Of a stretch of DNA of 64,000 nt, positions 26,454 through 36,247 are shown one piece after another. The notes under the pieces were generated by a model. That model saw only the letters and a program-made list of their open reading frames with translations, was not told the DNA's origin and did not search any database. The stretch lies in assembly GCF_000568405.1 (NCBI RefSeq), contig NZ_ARZY01000005.1:62001-126000 (forward strand). Direction: 5' to 3'. This stretch comes from Catenovulum agarivorans DS-2 (GTDB taxonomy: Bacteria > Pseudomonadota > Gammaproteobacteria > Enterobacterales > Alteromonadaceae). Both the position numbers and the translations under genes were made by a program. Numbering within the stretch: position 1 is the first letter of the stretch; every line of letters starts with the position of its first letter.

Positions 26454-27904
26454 AGTAGATTAAATAACTTAACGTTTTGATACCCTTGCTCTTGCAAATA
26501 CAACGCCTGCAAACGACTCATTACGCCTTTTTTGCAATACAATAAATACTCTTTTGATTGATCAAGTTTTTCATACTGGGTTGCAAGCTTAAAAAATGGA
26601 ATATGAACCACCTCAACATCTTCTGCAAGTTCCAACGGTTCAAGTTCTTCCTCTTCAACTGAGCGTATATCAATTACAACCTGATTGGCTTGAATTTCAG
26701 TTACGCTTGCAACTTCGGTGACCGTTTGCTCAGTTTCAGTTTTTAACTCTTTGATATCATACAATTTAGCGTTATCAACAACTTGCTCTATGAGTGGCAT
26801 GTAGAAGTTTTCTTCAGCTGCGATTACCTTGTCTTCTGGTGCCGCAATATTTGGTCGCTGAGAAATAACGCCGCAATACTCTGGCATTGTTTTAGCAAAA
26901 TCTTCGGTACCAATTTTACGGGCGACATCAATAATATCCTGTTTGTCCATGGTTACGAGCGGACGCACGACTAGTGTGTCAGTTACTTTATCAATTACCG
27001 CTAAATTAGCTAAAGTTTGGCTCGAGACCTGCCCTAACGCTTCACCTGTCACTAACGCTTTAATGCCCATACGTTTTGCGGCTAAACTTGCAGCTCTAAG
27101 CATCATACGTTTGAGCACAACCCCCATCAGACCATTGTCGATATTCTCTAAAATTTCCGCAACGACCGGTTGAAAATCGACTGAAACAAATTTAACTCGA
27201 TGAGAAACTCCATATTTGGCCCACAAATAATATGAAACTTGCTTTACACCAATCTCGTGTGCTGAGCCACCTAAGTTAAAAAAGATAAAATGTGTTTTGA
27301 TTCCACGGCGCATTGTTTCGTAGGTTGCAACACCTGAATCAAATCCACCAGAAATCAAACTTAAAATTTCGTCTTGTGTTGCAATTGGAAAACCACCCAA
27401 TCCTTTATATTTATCTCCCATGACGAACAATTGGTCGTTTGCAACTTCTAGCATCACAGTCACATCAGGGTTTTTAAGCTTAACTTTTGCAGAAGCTATC
27501 GTTTGGTTTAAGTATCCACCTACGTATTGTTCTAAATCTTTTGATTTAAAATCGTGGCTACCACGGCGCTTTACCCGCACACAAAAGCTTTTATTTTCAA
27601 GCTGGCTCTGGCAATGCGGCAATACAATGTCACATGTATCATCAAACGATTTAAATGGATATTGCTTCACCTCAGAAAAGTTTGTAACACCCGGTATACA
27701 CTGCAAGCGCTCAATTAAAATATCGCGTTTATCGTCACTCCCTCTAACTTCAACACAATCCCACTGGCGTTGAACCCAAGCTTTTTCGTCTACTTTACGC
27801 AAAACGTTTTTAATATTGCTTTCTAAAATTTTGGTAAAACGTTGACGCACCGAGCGACTCTTGATTGAAATTTCAGGGTGCATTTTGACAATAAACTTGA
27901 TCAT
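26450..27904 (-). CDS. thiI: tRNA 4-thiouridine synthase with rhodanese domain
   Basis: ThiI puts sulfur on U8 of tRNA and, in many bacteria, supplies sulfur for thiamine thiazole. The 484-residue protein has the ferredoxin-like/THUMP region (about 1-165), the PP-loop SGGFDSGVA near 187, and a C-terminal rhodanese domain from about 395. The persulfide cysteine is in YCKKGVMSR near residue 456, so the protein is of the enterobacterial long type. The + strand frames inside it are shadows. It converges with panE by 4 bases. Confidence 0.95.
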   Translation of the reverse strand: MIKFIVKMHPEISIKSRSVRQRFTKILESNIKNVLRKVDEKAWVQRQWDCVEVRGSDDKRDILIERLQCIPGVTNFSEVKQYPFKSFDDTCDIVLPHCQSQLENKSFCVRVKRRGSHDFKSKDLEQYVGGYLNQTIASAKVKLKNPDVTVMLEVANDQLFVMGDKYKGLGGFPIATQDEILSLISGGFDSGVATYETMRRGIKTHFIFFNLGGSAHEIGVKQVSYYLWAKYGVSHRVKFVSVDFQPVVAEILENIDNGLMGVVLKRMMLRAASLAAKRMGIKALVTGEALGQVSSQTLANLAVIDKVTDTLVVRPLVTMDKQDIIDVARKIGTEDFAKTMPEYCGVISQRPNIAAPEDKVIAAEENFYMPLIEQVVDNAKLYDIKELKTETEQTVTEVASVTEIQANQVVIDIRSVEEEELEPLELAEDVEVVHIPFFKLATQYEKLDQSKEYLLYCKKGVMSRLQALYLQEQGYQNVKLFNLL

Positions 27905-27974
27905 GACAGATTACTTGTAGCGACTAAAAAGGCTGGCGATTATACAGCTTTTAACCTGCAGATTGAATAGAAAA

Positions 27975-27998
27975 TGCAGCCTCATTAGAGAGGCTGCA
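27975..27998 (-). terminator. Terminator of the pomAB operon
   Basis: TGCAGCCTC/GAGGCTGCA is a perfect 9-base stem with a 6-base loop, 10 bases past the stop codon of pomB and followed on the minus strand by ATTTTCT. It is a convincing rho-independent terminator. Confidence 0.85.
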
Positions 27999-28007
27999 AC
28001 CAACAAA

Positions 28008-28937
28008 CTATGGAGATACTGTGATCGGATCTGACTCTTTTGCTTTACCTTGCATAATAGCAATTTCAACCCGTCGATTACGCCGACGATTGTCAAGCGT
28101 ATTATTTGGCACGAGCGGCCGAGTATCCGCATGGCCAACAACAATTAATCGATTTGGGTCGAACCCAGGTGTACGCACCATTTCGTGTGCAACTGCGACG
28201 GCACGTTTAGAAGATAACTCCCAGTTAGATGCATATAGCTCTGAGGTCACAGTCTGATTATCTGTGTGTCCGGATACGGTAATTTCGCCAGGAACTTGCG
28301 TTAAAAGTTTCGCAACCTGCTGAATGATAGGTTTAAATTGAGATTGAAGAAACGCTGATCCAGAAGGGAACGCACCATTTTCACGGATTCTTATAATAAT
28401 TTGTTGACCTAGGCTTTCTAACTCAATTGCGCCATCGACAATTTGTTCTTCTAGCTGTTGCGCTATTTTTTTAACTAACTCGCTTATTTCTTCAGCACTG
28501 GCAGTTGATTCAGCTGTCGATGACTGCTGGTTTGCCGTATCGGACGCTGTGCCACCACGCTGGTCACCACGTTGTTTTTGACGTCCCCCGGAAGAATCTT
28601 CGTCACCGGCTTCAAACTCGAGTGTTTGTTGGGTCATTTCGACAGTTTGCTGTTGGATAGTCTCAATCGGAGTTGGATCCGGTCGACCTGGTCGGAATTC
28701 CTGGGCAATAACAGAGGTACCTTTTGGAATATCTTTGATTTCTAGCTTATTTTGTACACCAAATGCAAACTTCATTGAACCGGCAATTTGCTTAAACTTG
28801 AGTACATCCATTTCAGAAAAAGCCAACAACAGTACGAAAAAGCACATTAATAGCGACATTAAATCTGCAAATGTGCCCATCCACGCAGGTAAACCTTCGG
28901 GAGGGCATTTTTTACAGGGAGGACAATCATCCGCCAT
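28008..28937 (-). CDS. pomB: Sodium-driven flagellar stator protein PomB
   Basis: A 309-residue stator subunit. After a short cysteine-containing N-terminus comes one membrane helix with the ion-binding aspartate D25 in GTFADLMSLLMCFFV, then a low-complexity linker rich in Q, S and G (about 120-160), and an OmpA-like peptidoglycan-binding domain from about 185 with VSGHTDNQTV and RRNRRVEIAI. The membrane segment and following QIAGSMKFAFGVQN are nearly identical to Vibrio PomB, so sodium is the likely ion. It starts where pomA ends (one shared base). Confidence 0.94.
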   Translation of the reverse strand: MADDCPPCKKCPPEGLPAWMGTFADLMSLLMCFFVLLLAFSEMDVLKFKQIAGSMKFAFGVQNKLEIKDIPKGTSVIAQEFRPGRPDPTPIETIQQQTVEMTQQTLEFEAGDEDSSGGRQKQRGDQRGGTASDTANQQSSTAESTASAEEISELVKKIAQQLEEQIVDGAIELESLGQQIIIRIRENGAFPSGSAFLQSQFKPIIQQVAKLLTQVPGEITVSGHTDNQTVTSELYASNWELSSKRAVAVAHEMVRTPGFDPNRLIVVGHADTRPLVPNNTLDNRRRNRRVEIAIMQGKAKESDPITVSP

Positions 28938-29698
28938 TAGGCGTCCTCCCCTACGGCTCGTTTAGATTCAGCAATATAGTTTTTAAGCACTCCTTCAATC
29001 ACTCTGGGGTTTTGACCGTCCTGAATACCCAATATTGCATCTAAAATTAATAATTGATTGAGTTTTTCTTCTTCGGTTCGCAGCTTTAACTTAGCGGCTA
29101 ATGGCAGCGCGATAACATTAGATAAGAATGCACCATATAAAGTTGTCAATAACGCAACCGCCATGGCTGGGCCGATAGCTTTTGGATCATCCATATTTGA
29201 CAACATTGCAACCAAACCAATAAGTGTACCTATCATCCCCATGGCAGGAGCAACATCACCTAAAGCTTTTAACAAACCAACACCAGCTTCATGTCGTTCA
29301 GTTGTCAATTCAATATCTTTCGATAGCGTAGCTTTTACGACGTCTCCATCATGACCATCAACCAACATATCGACCCCTTTACGCATAAAAGGATTGTCAA
29401 TCTGCGCCTCTTCCAACGCTAAAAAGCCACCTTTACGGGCGGCATCGGCCATTTCGACTGATTTTTGAATCAGTTCTTCTGGGGTTTCAATTTTAAACAT
29501 AAAGGCTTTGCCCATGACTTTGCCAATGCCAAAAAACTGCCCCATGGTAAAATTAGACAATACAACGAATAATGAACCACAAAAAACGATGAGTACAGAC
29601 GGCACATCAACGAACATACCGAGGTCGCCACCTAGCATCATCGCCATAACAATAAAGCCAACCGCCCCAATTATTCCAATGACCGTTGCTAAATCCAC
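28937..29698 (-). CDS. pomA: Sodium-driven flagellar stator protein PomA
   Basis: A 253-residue protein with four membrane helices (about 3-23, 30-48, 150-170, 180-200) and the cytoplasmic loop that touches the rotor. LLKALGDVAPAMGMIGTLIGLVAML is split across the third helix and GAFLSNVIALPLAAKL across the fourth, as in PomA. Start is GTG at 29698 with GGAGG nine bases upstream. It partners PomB in a sodium-driven stator; no other flagellar genes are in the window, so they lie elsewhere. Divergent from xseB. Confidence 0.93.
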   Translation of the reverse strand: MDLATVIGIIGAVGFIVMAMMLGGDLGMFVDVPSVLIVFCGSLFVVLSNFTMGQFFGIGKVMGKAFMFKIETPEELIQKSVEMADAARKGGFLALEEAQIDNPFMRKGVDMLVDGHDGDVVKATLSKDIELTTERHEAGVGLLKALGDVAPAMGMIGTLIGLVAMLSNMDDPKAIGPAMAVALLTTLYGAFLSNVIALPLAAKLKLRTEEEKLNQLLILDAILGIQDGQNPRVIEGVLKNYIAESKRAVGEDA

Positions 29699-29825
29699 TA
29701 TACGCCTCCAAGAAAAACCAATGATTTATATTTATTTTAACTCAATTATCGACAATACCAGCAAAATATTTAGCTTTTTCATTCAGTTAATACTAGCTTA
29801 AGTAAATTATTTTTCGCTAAGTGTT

Positions 29826-29884
29826 TTTTTGTCACTACTATTCGCCCTATATTGTTCAAATATAATACAATCAAGTGACAAAAA
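29826..29884. promoter_or_regulatory. Inverted repeat around a TATAAT box between pomA and xseB
   Basis: TTTTTGTCACT (29826-29836) and AGTGACAAAAA (29874-29884) are perfect 11-base inverted copies 37 bases apart. Between them is TATAAT at 29861-29866. The pair lies in the 272-base divergent gap, about 87 bases before xseB. It could be a repressor or activator site for both directions, or a stem in a leader. No regulator is identified. Confidence 0.45.
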
Positions 29885-29970
29885 GTGAATTGGTGCTTTG
29901 GCATTCAGCCAATTAAGGCTAAAATTGCTGCCTTTAAAATAACAGCACTGCAGTTAATTAAGAGCATACT

Positions 29971-30216
29971 ATGGCGATGAAAAAACCAGAAAATATGTCT
30001 CTCGAAGAGAGCATTCAAGAATTAGAACAATTGGTTGAACGAATGGACAGCGGCCAGCAAACCATTGAAGATGCTCTAAAGCAATATGAGCGTGGCGTTG
30101 CGCTAGTTAGAGCTAGCCAGCAAAAACTCCAACAAGCTGAACAAAAAATAAGAATACTCCAGCAAAAAGACGAGCACATCGAGCTGATACAATGCAACCC
30201 TGAAGATTTGAAATAA
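29971..30216 (+). CDS. xseB: Exodeoxyribonuclease VII small subunit
   Basis: An 81-residue subunit of exonuclease VII, which degrades single-stranded DNA with XseA. It is helical and acidic/glutamine-rich with the family core LEESIQELEQLVERMDSGQ at residues 10-28 and LKQYERGVALVR near residue 41. Its stop overlaps the start of ispA by one base, the well-known xseB-ispA-dxs arrangement. The unusually common pairing with isoprenoid genes has no accepted biochemical reason. The large subunit is not in the window. Confidence 0.95.
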   Translation: MAMKKPENMSLEESIQELEQLVERMDSGQQTIEDALKQYERGVALVRASQQKLQQAEQKIRILQQKDEHIELIQCNPEDLK

Positions 30217-31100
30217 TGAGCATTGTTACCGAACTACGAAACTTCCAAGATTGGTTTAACCAACAAATCGATAGTGCGTTTGCCCAGATTGACGACCAAG
30301 TCGCTAATGAGCTCCACCAAGCCATGCGCTATAGCGTAAGTAATGGTGGTAAACGTATTCGCCCTTTTTTAATGTACACTGTCGGCCGAATGCTCAATAT
30401 TGAAGACAAAACCATGTTGCCTGCGGCTTTAGCACTAGAATGCATCCATAGTTATTCATTAGTACATGATGATTTACCCGCAATGGATGATGACGAATTA
30501 CGCCGAGGAAAACCAACTTGTCACATTCAATTTAACGAAGCGACTGCCATTTTGGCTGGCGACAGTTTACAAACACTTGCATTTGAACTAATTGCTAATG
30601 CCAACGTCAGTGCTGAAATTAAAGTTGCTTGGATGAAAGAACTGTCTAAGCACTCTGGCTACCTAGGTATGTGTGGTGGACAAGCTCTAGATCTAGCTGG
30701 TGAAAATCGTCAACTGACCGTAAGTGAACTTGAGAATATTCACTTACTTAAAACAGCCGCCTTGTTGAAAGCCGCGGTTAATATGGCAACTGCTTGCAGC
30801 CCAAACATTGATGAGACATCTAAAACAAAACTCGACGAGTTTGCCGGACTTATTGGTTTAGCATTTCAAATCCAAGATGATATTTTAGATGTGACCTCAA
30901 CGACTGAAATGCTGGGCAAGCCGCAAGGTTCAGACGAAAAACTCAATAAAAGTACCTATCCGGGAATCCTTGGTTTAGAGTCAGCTATAGAAAAAGCCAA
31001 CCAAGTATTTCAGAATGCACTAGAGCAATTGGACAATCTTCCCTACAATACTCAAGCATTATTTGAATTTGCTCAATTTATAGTTCAACGCAAACATTAA
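30216..31100 (+). CDS. ispA: Farnesyl diphosphate synthase (polyprenyl synthetase)
   Basis: A 294-residue all-helical prenyltransferase that adds isopentenyl units to make geranyl and farnesyl diphosphate for quinones and undecaprenyl carriers. The first aspartate-rich motif is in [19 protein letters not shown] near residue 84, the second in [12 protein letters not shown] near residue 220. GGKRIRPFL near residue 44 and GGQALDLAG near residue 150 are the expected substrate loops. Middle gene of the xseB-ispA-dxs operon; 8 bases separate it from dxs. Confidence 0.96.
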   Translation: MSIVTELRNFQDWFNQQIDSAFAQIDDQVANELHQAMRYSVSNGGKRIRPFLMYTVGRMLNIEDKTMLPAALALECIHSYSLVHDDLPAMDDDELRRGKPTCHIQFNEATAILAGDSLQTLAFELIANANVSAEIKVAWMKELSKHSGYLGMCGGQALDLAGENRQLTVSELENIHLLKTAALLKAAVNMATACSPNIDETSKTKLDEFAGLIGLAFQIQDDILDVTSTTEMLGKPQGSDEKLNKSTYPGILGLESAIEKANQVFQNALEQLDNLPYNTQALFEFAQFIVQRKH

Positions 31101-31108
31101 CGGCGCTC

Positions 31109-32974
31109 ATGACAATTAATATTAACAAATACCCACTGCTTAGGCTTATTAACGAACCGGAAGACTTGCGTAGCATGCCGGTAGCTGAATTGCCTGCAGT
31201 CGCACACGAATTAAGACAATATTTATTAGCCTGTGTCAGCCAAAGCAGTGGCCATTTTGCTTCGGGTTTAGGCGCTGTTGAATTAACAGTTGCACTGCAT
31301 TATGTGTACAACACGCCGTTTGATCAAATTATTTGGGATGTTGGTCATCAAGCCTATCCACATAAAATACTGACAGGCCGTCGCGAACAAATTCATACCA
31401 TTCGACAACTTAACGGCTTGCACCCTTTCCCTTGGCGTGAAGAAAGTGAATACGATACTTTGAGTGTTGGTCACTCCTCCACTTCTATAAGTGCAGCGTT
31501 AGGCATTGCTATTGCTGCTGAACAAGAAAAGAAAAATCGCCAAGCTGTAGCTATTATTGGGGATGGTGCCATTACTGCAGGTATGGCGTTTGAAGCGTTA
31601 AATCATGCAGGCGATTTAAAGAAAAACATGTTGGTTATATTAAATGATAACGATATGTCAATTTCAGAAAATGTCGGTGCGTTAAATCAACACCTAGCCA
31701 AGTTATTATCTGGTTCAGTGTATACCTCATTTCGAGAGGGCGGCAAAAAAATCTTAAGTGGTTTACCACCCATTAAAGAACTGGCAAGCAAAGCCGAAGA
31801 ACATTTAAAAGGTATGATAGCGCCTGGCACCATTTTTGAAGAACTAGGCTTTAATTATATTGGCCCAATTGATGGACATGATGTGCAAGGTTTGGTGGAA
31901 ACATTAAAAAACATGCGCAGCCTTAAAGGACCGCAGTTTTTACATATAATCACCAAAAAAGGAAAAGGCTACCACCCTGCTGAACAAGACCCAATTGGAT
32001 ATCATGCTGTACCAAAGTTCGATTTAACCAAATCAGAATTACCCAGTAAAAAACCTCAGTCACCGACCTATTCACAAATATTTGGTCAATGGTTGTGTGA
32101 CATCGCCAAACAAGACCCGAAGCTAATGGCCATAACACCTGCCATGCGTGAAGGCTCTGGGATGGTCAAGTTTTCTCGTGAATATCCAAAGCAATATTTT
32201 GACACTGCAATTGCTGAGCAACATGCAGTTACATTAGCAGCAGGAATGGCAATTCAGGGTTTAAAACCTGTTGTTGCAATATATTCAACCTTTTTACAGC
32301 GTGGCTATGACCAACTAATTCATGATGTCGCATTGCAAAATCTACCTGTATTGTTTGCGGTTGACCGTGCGGGCATCGTCGGTGCTGATGGCCCAACTCA
32401 TCAAGGCACATTCGATATCAGTTATTTACGCTGTATACCAAATCTAATTATTATGACGCCTAGTGACGAGAATGAATGTCGTCAAATGCTCAACACTGGC
32501 TATCAAGCAAATCAACCTGCTGTTGTGCGTTATCCGCGAGGACAAGGCCCACAAGCGACTATCGATTCAAATATGGCGGTGTTGCCAATTGGTCAAGCGA
32601 ACAAAAAAATGACGGGTGAGCATATTGCTCTACTCAATTTTGGTCACCTTGGTCAATTCGCAGAGCGTGCAGCTCAAACCCTAAATGCTAGTTATTGGGA
32701 TATGCGTTTTGTAAAACCGATTGATGAGCAAGCAATTATTGAAGCTGCATCGCAACACAAAGTGATTGTTACCATTGAAGATAACTGCGTGCAAGGTGGG
32801 GCTGGTAGCGCAGTACTTGAAGTATTGGCTAAAAATAAACTAGCCTGCCAAGTACTGCAGATTGGCGTACCAGATGAATTCGTCAAACACGGTACGCAAG
32901 CTGAACTTTATCAAATCTTACAATTAGATGAAGCTGGGATCATTCAGCAAATCAATCGATTTATCCAAGCATAA
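31109..32974 (+). CDS. dxs: 1-deoxy-D-xylulose-5-phosphate synthase
   Basis: A 621-residue thiamine diphosphate enzyme that condenses pyruvate and glyceraldehyde-3-phosphate, the entry to the MEP isoprenoid pathway. [11 protein letters not shown] near residue 40, the ThDP motif [15 protein letters not shown] near residue 150, IGPIDGHD near residue 250, and the transketolase region with [17 protein letters not shown] near residue 365 are intact. It supplies IspA, encoded just upstream. A MarR-type gene follows after 16 bases and may share the transcript. Confidence 0.96.
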   Translation: MTININKYPLLRLINEPEDLRSMPVAELPAVAHELRQYLLACVSQSSGHFASGLGAVELTVALHYVYNTPFDQIIWDVGHQAYPHKILTGRREQIHTIRQLNGLHPFPWREESEYDTLSVGHSSTSISAALGIAIAAEQEKKNRQAVAIIGDGAITAGMAFEALNHAGDLKKNMLVILNDNDMSISENVGALNQHLAKLLSGSVYTSFREGGKKILSGLPPIKELASKAEEHLKGMIAPGTIFEELGFNYIGPIDGHDVQGLVETLKNMRSLKGPQFLHIITKKGKGYHPAEQDPIGYHAVPKFDLTKSELPSKKPQSPTYSQIFGQWLCDIAKQDPKLMAITPAMREGSGMVKFSREYPKQYFDTAIAEQHAVTLAAGMAIQGLKPVVAIYSTFLQRGYDQLIHDVALQNLPVLFAVDRAGIVGADGPTHQGTFDISYLRCIPNLIIMTPSDENECRQMLNTGYQANQPAVVRYPRGQGPQATIDSNMAVLPIGQANKKMTGEHIALLNFGHLGQFAERAAQTLNASYWDMRFVKPIDEQAIIEAASQHKVIVTIEDNCVQGGAGSAVLEVLAKNKLACQVLQIGVPDEFVKHGTQAELYQILQLDEAGIIQQINRFIQA

Positions 32975-32990
32975 GTCTCGGGGCGAATAA

Positions 32991-33449
32991 ATGGATAAGC
33001 CAGTCGATATTGAAAAAACGCTCGGTTACCAAATTCACCAGCTCGCTTTTAACATGAAAGGCATGTTAAAAGCAGTGTTTAAACAAACGGGTTATGAAAT
33101 TACCCCGGAGGCTTACTTTTTACTCAACTTAATTCCTGAATCGGGTATTGAGCAAGGTGCTCTAGTAAAAAAAACCGGTAAAGACAAAGCTGCGATTACT
33201 CGCCTACTCGACTGGCTCAGCGGCAAAAATTGGATAATTCGTCGTGTCGTACCAGACAACAAACGTAAAGCCATCATTAAAATATCCCCACAAGGCAAAG
33301 AAGTCTTAGTTGCACTAAACAAAGCCCTGAGCAATATCAGCCAACCTATGATGAAAGGCATTAGCAAAAACGAACACATGGTTTTGATGAATGCTATTAA
33401 ACAGCTAGACGATAATTTGCTTAGAATTGTTGAAAAGATAAATGGGTAG
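32991..33449 (+). CDS. MarR-family transcriptional regulator
   Basis: A 152-residue winged-helix regulator. The DNA-binding region reads GALVKKTGKDKAAITRLLDW near residues 56-75, followed by the wing RRVVPDNKRKAIIKISPQG near residue 85, and long helices at both ends for dimerisation. Ligand and targets are unknown. It is 16 bases after dxs on the same strand. Its own control by itself or by a signal from isoprenoid metabolism would be speculation. The structured non-coding element follows directly. Confidence 0.85.
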   Translation: MDKPVDIEKTLGYQIHQLAFNMKGMLKAVFKQTGYEITPEAYFLLNLIPESGIEQGALVKKTGKDKAAITRLLDWLSGKNWIIRRVVPDNKRKAIIKISPQGKEVLVALNKALSNISQPMMKGISKNEHMVLMNAIKQLDDNLLRIVEKING

Positions 33450-33480
33450 GGGGTCTAAACTGGCGACGGAAGAGCTATGA

Positions 33481-33658
33481 AAGTTGGTTGGGTGTGTTTT
33501 TGCAAAACGTCCAATCGGTAGGGCGAAACAGAACCGAAGCAACGCTTCGCAGTCTGTTGAGGTGGAGTCATGGATGACGACAGGAATTAGCCTTCAAGGA
33601 CGAATATCCCTTGAAAGCTAGATTAAGACAAATTTTGCAAAAATATCCCAACCGACTT
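33481..33658. repeat. Folded non-coding element: long outer stem with three inner hairpins
   Basis: AAGTTGGTTGGG (33481-33492) pairs with CCCAACCGACTT (33647-33658) with one G-U, and TTTTTGCAAAA (33497-33507) pairs with TTTTGCAAAAA (33633-33643), giving an outer stem of about 23 pairs. Inside are three hairpins: AACAGA-AC-CGAAGC/GCTTCG-CAG-TCTGTT (33527-33558), GTCAT/ATGAC (33567-33578) and TTCAAGG/CCTTGAA (33593-33615). The element fills the 281-base gap between marR and the convergent nqrM and holds no open frame. It may be a small mobile palindromic repeat, a structured RNA or a double terminator. See findings. Confidence 0.7.
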
Positions 33659-33730
33659 GAACTTCTATGCCACTGTGCCTGCAGCAACTTTCAGTTAATA
33701 CACACTCGCAGATAGAAGTAAGTTGTAAGA

Positions 33731-33943
33731 CTAAATAATGCGGTTCTCATTTAACATTTGATCACGCTTCATTTTAGCTTTACGTTTATCACACGGATCA
33801 TCACAATCACAAACTTTATCAATGCCAACCGAACCTAAGCCGCCACAACTACCAGAGATTGATTTTTTTTGAAAAATATAACCTACTGCCATAGCAGAAA
33901 CAATAATCAAAAATGCAGCGAAAACTAATAAAAAAGTTGTCAT
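33731..33943 (-). CDS. nqrM: Na+-NQR maturation protein NqrM
   Basis: A 70-residue protein with one N-terminal membrane helix (about 4-24) and four conserved cysteines in GSCGGLG and VCDCDDPCDKR at residues 33-51. The family (formerly DUF539) is required for assembly of Na+-NQR, thought to deliver the iron centre between NqrD and NqrE. It lies at the end of the nqr operon, 11 bases after apbE, exactly where it is found in Vibrio and relatives. Family assignment is secure from the cysteine pattern and location. Confidence 0.92.
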   Translation of the reverse strand: MTTFLLVFAAFLIIVSAMAVGYIFQKKSISGSCGGLGSVGIDKVCDCDDPCDKRKAKMKRDQMLNENRII

Positions 33944-33954
33944 TTAATTACCCA

Positions 33955-34974
33955 CTAAAATTGCACTAAATACGGCTCAAATGCTTTGGTGTACTTTACT
34001 TCAAAGCCTTCATCAGATTTTATCACTAAATAAACCGCAAGTCCCAATTCAGACGCCAACTTATAACCTTTTTCTGGCCCTAATACATTTAACGCTGTTG
34101 CCCAACCATCTGCCAATGTACAGTTTTCTGCAACAACTGACACAGAAGCTAACTTATGCCTAATTGGTTTGGCTGTTATAGGGTCAATAGTATGTGAATA
34201 GCGAATGCCATCTTGCTCAAAATAATTGCGATAATCACCGGACGTAGCCAAGGCGTTGTTACCCACATTCAAAACTTGTTGAACACTTCGCTCTAATGAC
34301 TGAGGTTTTTCGATTGCAACTAACCAAGATTGCTTTTGTGGTTTGTGTCCTTTAAGGCGCATCTCTCCACCAATTTCAACTAGGTAGTTGTCAATTTCGA
34401 AAGACTCAAGCACCTCTGCGACAACATCAACACCATAACCTTTGGCGATCGCTGATAAATCTATTGTGACCCTAGGATCAGTCTTAGACAACTGATTGCC
34501 ATCCAATAATAATTTATTGATGCCAACATAATCGTCAATTTGACCAAGTTGTTGATCTGACGGTAATTGTGTCGGCTTTTTATCAGGTCCAAAACCCCAT
34601 AAATTGACCAACGGGCCAACCGTGATATCCAAAGCACCTTGGCTTAATTTAGCAAGCTCAATTGCTTGGTCAACAACATAAGCAAAACCATCATCGATTT
34701 GCATCGGCTCAGTTGACTGCATCTTATTAAATTGGCTAATTTGTGAGTCTGGAATGTAGGTCGACATTTGCTGATTTAATTGCAGCAAGCTCAAATCAAT
34801 TTTATCTTGAACTAGTTTAGAATCTATAGGCTGTTGAGGATAATAACGCACATTGTAAGTAGTACCCATGGTTCTACCTTGTAAATGTGCCCCTTGCTCT
34901 TTATTTTGTTCACTACATGAAACAAAAAAGGCCAGCCCTATAAGGGCTAGCCATATCTTTAAAATCATTTTCAT
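33955..34974 (-). CDS. apbE: FAD:protein FMN transferase
   Basis: A 339-residue lipoprotein (signal peptide with FVSC, lipid cysteine C20) on the periplasmic side of the membrane. It attaches FMN covalently to threonines of NqrB and NqrC using FAD. GRTMGTTYNVRYY near residue 34, DLSAIAKGYGVD near residue 175 and GGEMRLKG near residue 203 are the FAD/metal motifs, and SHTIDPITAKP near residue 265 the C-terminal one. It is placed between nqrF and nqrM in the operon and its targets with SGAT sites are encoded upstream. Confidence 0.94.
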   Translation of the reverse strand: MKMILKIWLALIGLAFFVSCSEQNKEQGAHLQGRTMGTTYNVRYYPQQPIDSKLVQDKIDLSLLQLNQQMSTYIPDSQISQFNKMQSTEPMQIDDGFAYVVDQAIELAKLSQGALDITVGPLVNLWGFGPDKKPTQLPSDQQLGQIDDYVGINKLLLDGNQLSKTDPRVTIDLSAIAKGYGVDVVAEVLESFEIDNYLVEIGGEMRLKGHKPQKQSWLVAIEKPQSLERSVQQVLNVGNNALATSGDYRNYFEQDGIRYSHTIDPITAKPIRHKLASVSVVAENCTLADGWATALNVLGPEKGYKLASELGLAVYLVIKSDEGFEVKYTKAFEPYLVQF

Positions 34975-34989
34975 TAATAATGAATCCGA

Positions 34990-36222
34990 TTAACCACCGA
35001 AGTCGTCCAACAAGATGTTTTCATCTTCAACACCTAGGTCTTTCAACATGCCGATAACTGCGGCATTCATCATTGGTGGACCACACATGTAGAATTCGCA
35101 ATCCTCTGGTGCTTCATGATCTTTCAAGTAGTTTTCATAAAGTACGTTATGGATAAACCCTGTGTAACCTGTCCAATTATCTTCTGGTTGTGGGTCTGAT
35201 AATGCAACATGCCATTCAAAGTTGTCATTTTCTTCCGCAAGCATGTCGAAATCTTCAACATAGAACATCTCACGCTTAGAACGCGCACCATACCAGAACG
35301 ACATTTTACGCTTAGACTTGATACGACGTAATTGGTCAAAAATGTGTGAACGCATCGGCGCCATACCAGCACCACCACCTACGAAGACCATTTCAGCATC
35401 AGTGTCTTTCGCGAAGAACTCACCAAATGGACCAGAAATAGTGACTTTATCACCTTCTTTTAAGCTCCAGATGTACGAAGACATCTTACCACAAGGTAAT
35501 GACAAGTTGTTTGGCGGCGGCGTAGCAATACGCACGTTCAACATAATAATACCGAATTCTTCCGGGTAGTTCGCCATTGAATAAGCGCGGATTGTCTCTT
35601 CATCAACTTTAGACTCAAGTTTAAAGAAGCCAAAACGTTCCCAATCTGGACGATACTCTTCAGGAATATCGAAGTCTGCATATTTCACATGGTGAGCTGG
35701 CGCTTCAATTTGAATGTAACCACCGGCGCGGAAAGGTACAACCTCACCTTCAGGGATTTTAAGCTTAAGTTCTTTAATGAAAGTTGCTTTGTTATCGTTA
35801 GAAATAACTTCACATTCCCATTTCTTAATACCAAAAATCTCTTCTTCAAGTTCGATTTTCATGTCATTTTTAATCGAAACCTGACACGATAAACGACAAC
35901 CTTGGCGTGCTTCACCTTTAGTAATGTGGTCAAGCTCGGTTGGTAAAATCTCACCACCACCTTCTTTAACGTCTACACGACACTGGCCACAAGAGCCACC
36001 ACCGCCACACGCAGAAGATACGAAGATACCAGCATCAGCTAATGCACCAAGTAATTTAGTACCAGGTTTAGTTGTGATGGCTTTATCTGGATCATCGTTA
36101 ATTAAAATAGTGACATCGCCACTACTGACTAATTTTGATTTTGCAAACAAGATTATTGCTACTAGTACAAGTACCATAGCAATAAACATTGCAACGCCTA
36201 AATAAATATCTGTTAAATTCAC
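34990..36222 (-). CDS. nqrF: Na+-translocating NADH:quinone reductase subunit F
   Basis: The electron-entry subunit, 410 residues. An N-terminal membrane helix (5-26) is followed by a plant-type 2Fe-2S domain with cysteines in [12 protein letters not shown] near residues 69-80 and a fourth near residue 112, then an FAD domain with RAYSMANYP near 210 and an NAD domain with [14 protein letters not shown] near 275. The C-terminus ends FGG as in other NqrF. It takes electrons from NADH to the rest of the pump. 25 bases after nqrE. Confidence 0.97.
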   Translation of the reverse strand: MNLTDIYLGVAMFIAMVLVLVAIILFAKSKLVSSGDVTILINDDPDKAITTKPGTKLLGALADAGIFVSSACGGGGSCGQCRVDVKEGGGEILPTELDHITKGEARQGCRLSCQVSIKNDMKIELEEEIFGIKKWECEVISNDNKATFIKELKLKIPEGEVVPFRAGGYIQIEAPAHHVKYADFDIPEEYRPDWERFGFFKLESKVDEETIRAYSMANYPEEFGIIMLNVRIATPPPNNLSLPCGKMSSYIWSLKEGDKVTISGPFGEFFAKDTDAEMVFVGGGAGMAPMRSHIFDQLRRIKSKRKMSFWYGARSKREMFYVEDFDMLAEENDNFEWHVALSDPQPEDNWTGYTGFIHNVLYENYLKDHEAPEDCEFYMCGPPMMNAAVIGMLKDLGVEDENILLDDFGG

Positions 36223-36247
36223 GGTTTATTCCTCTACTTGCTCTGGA

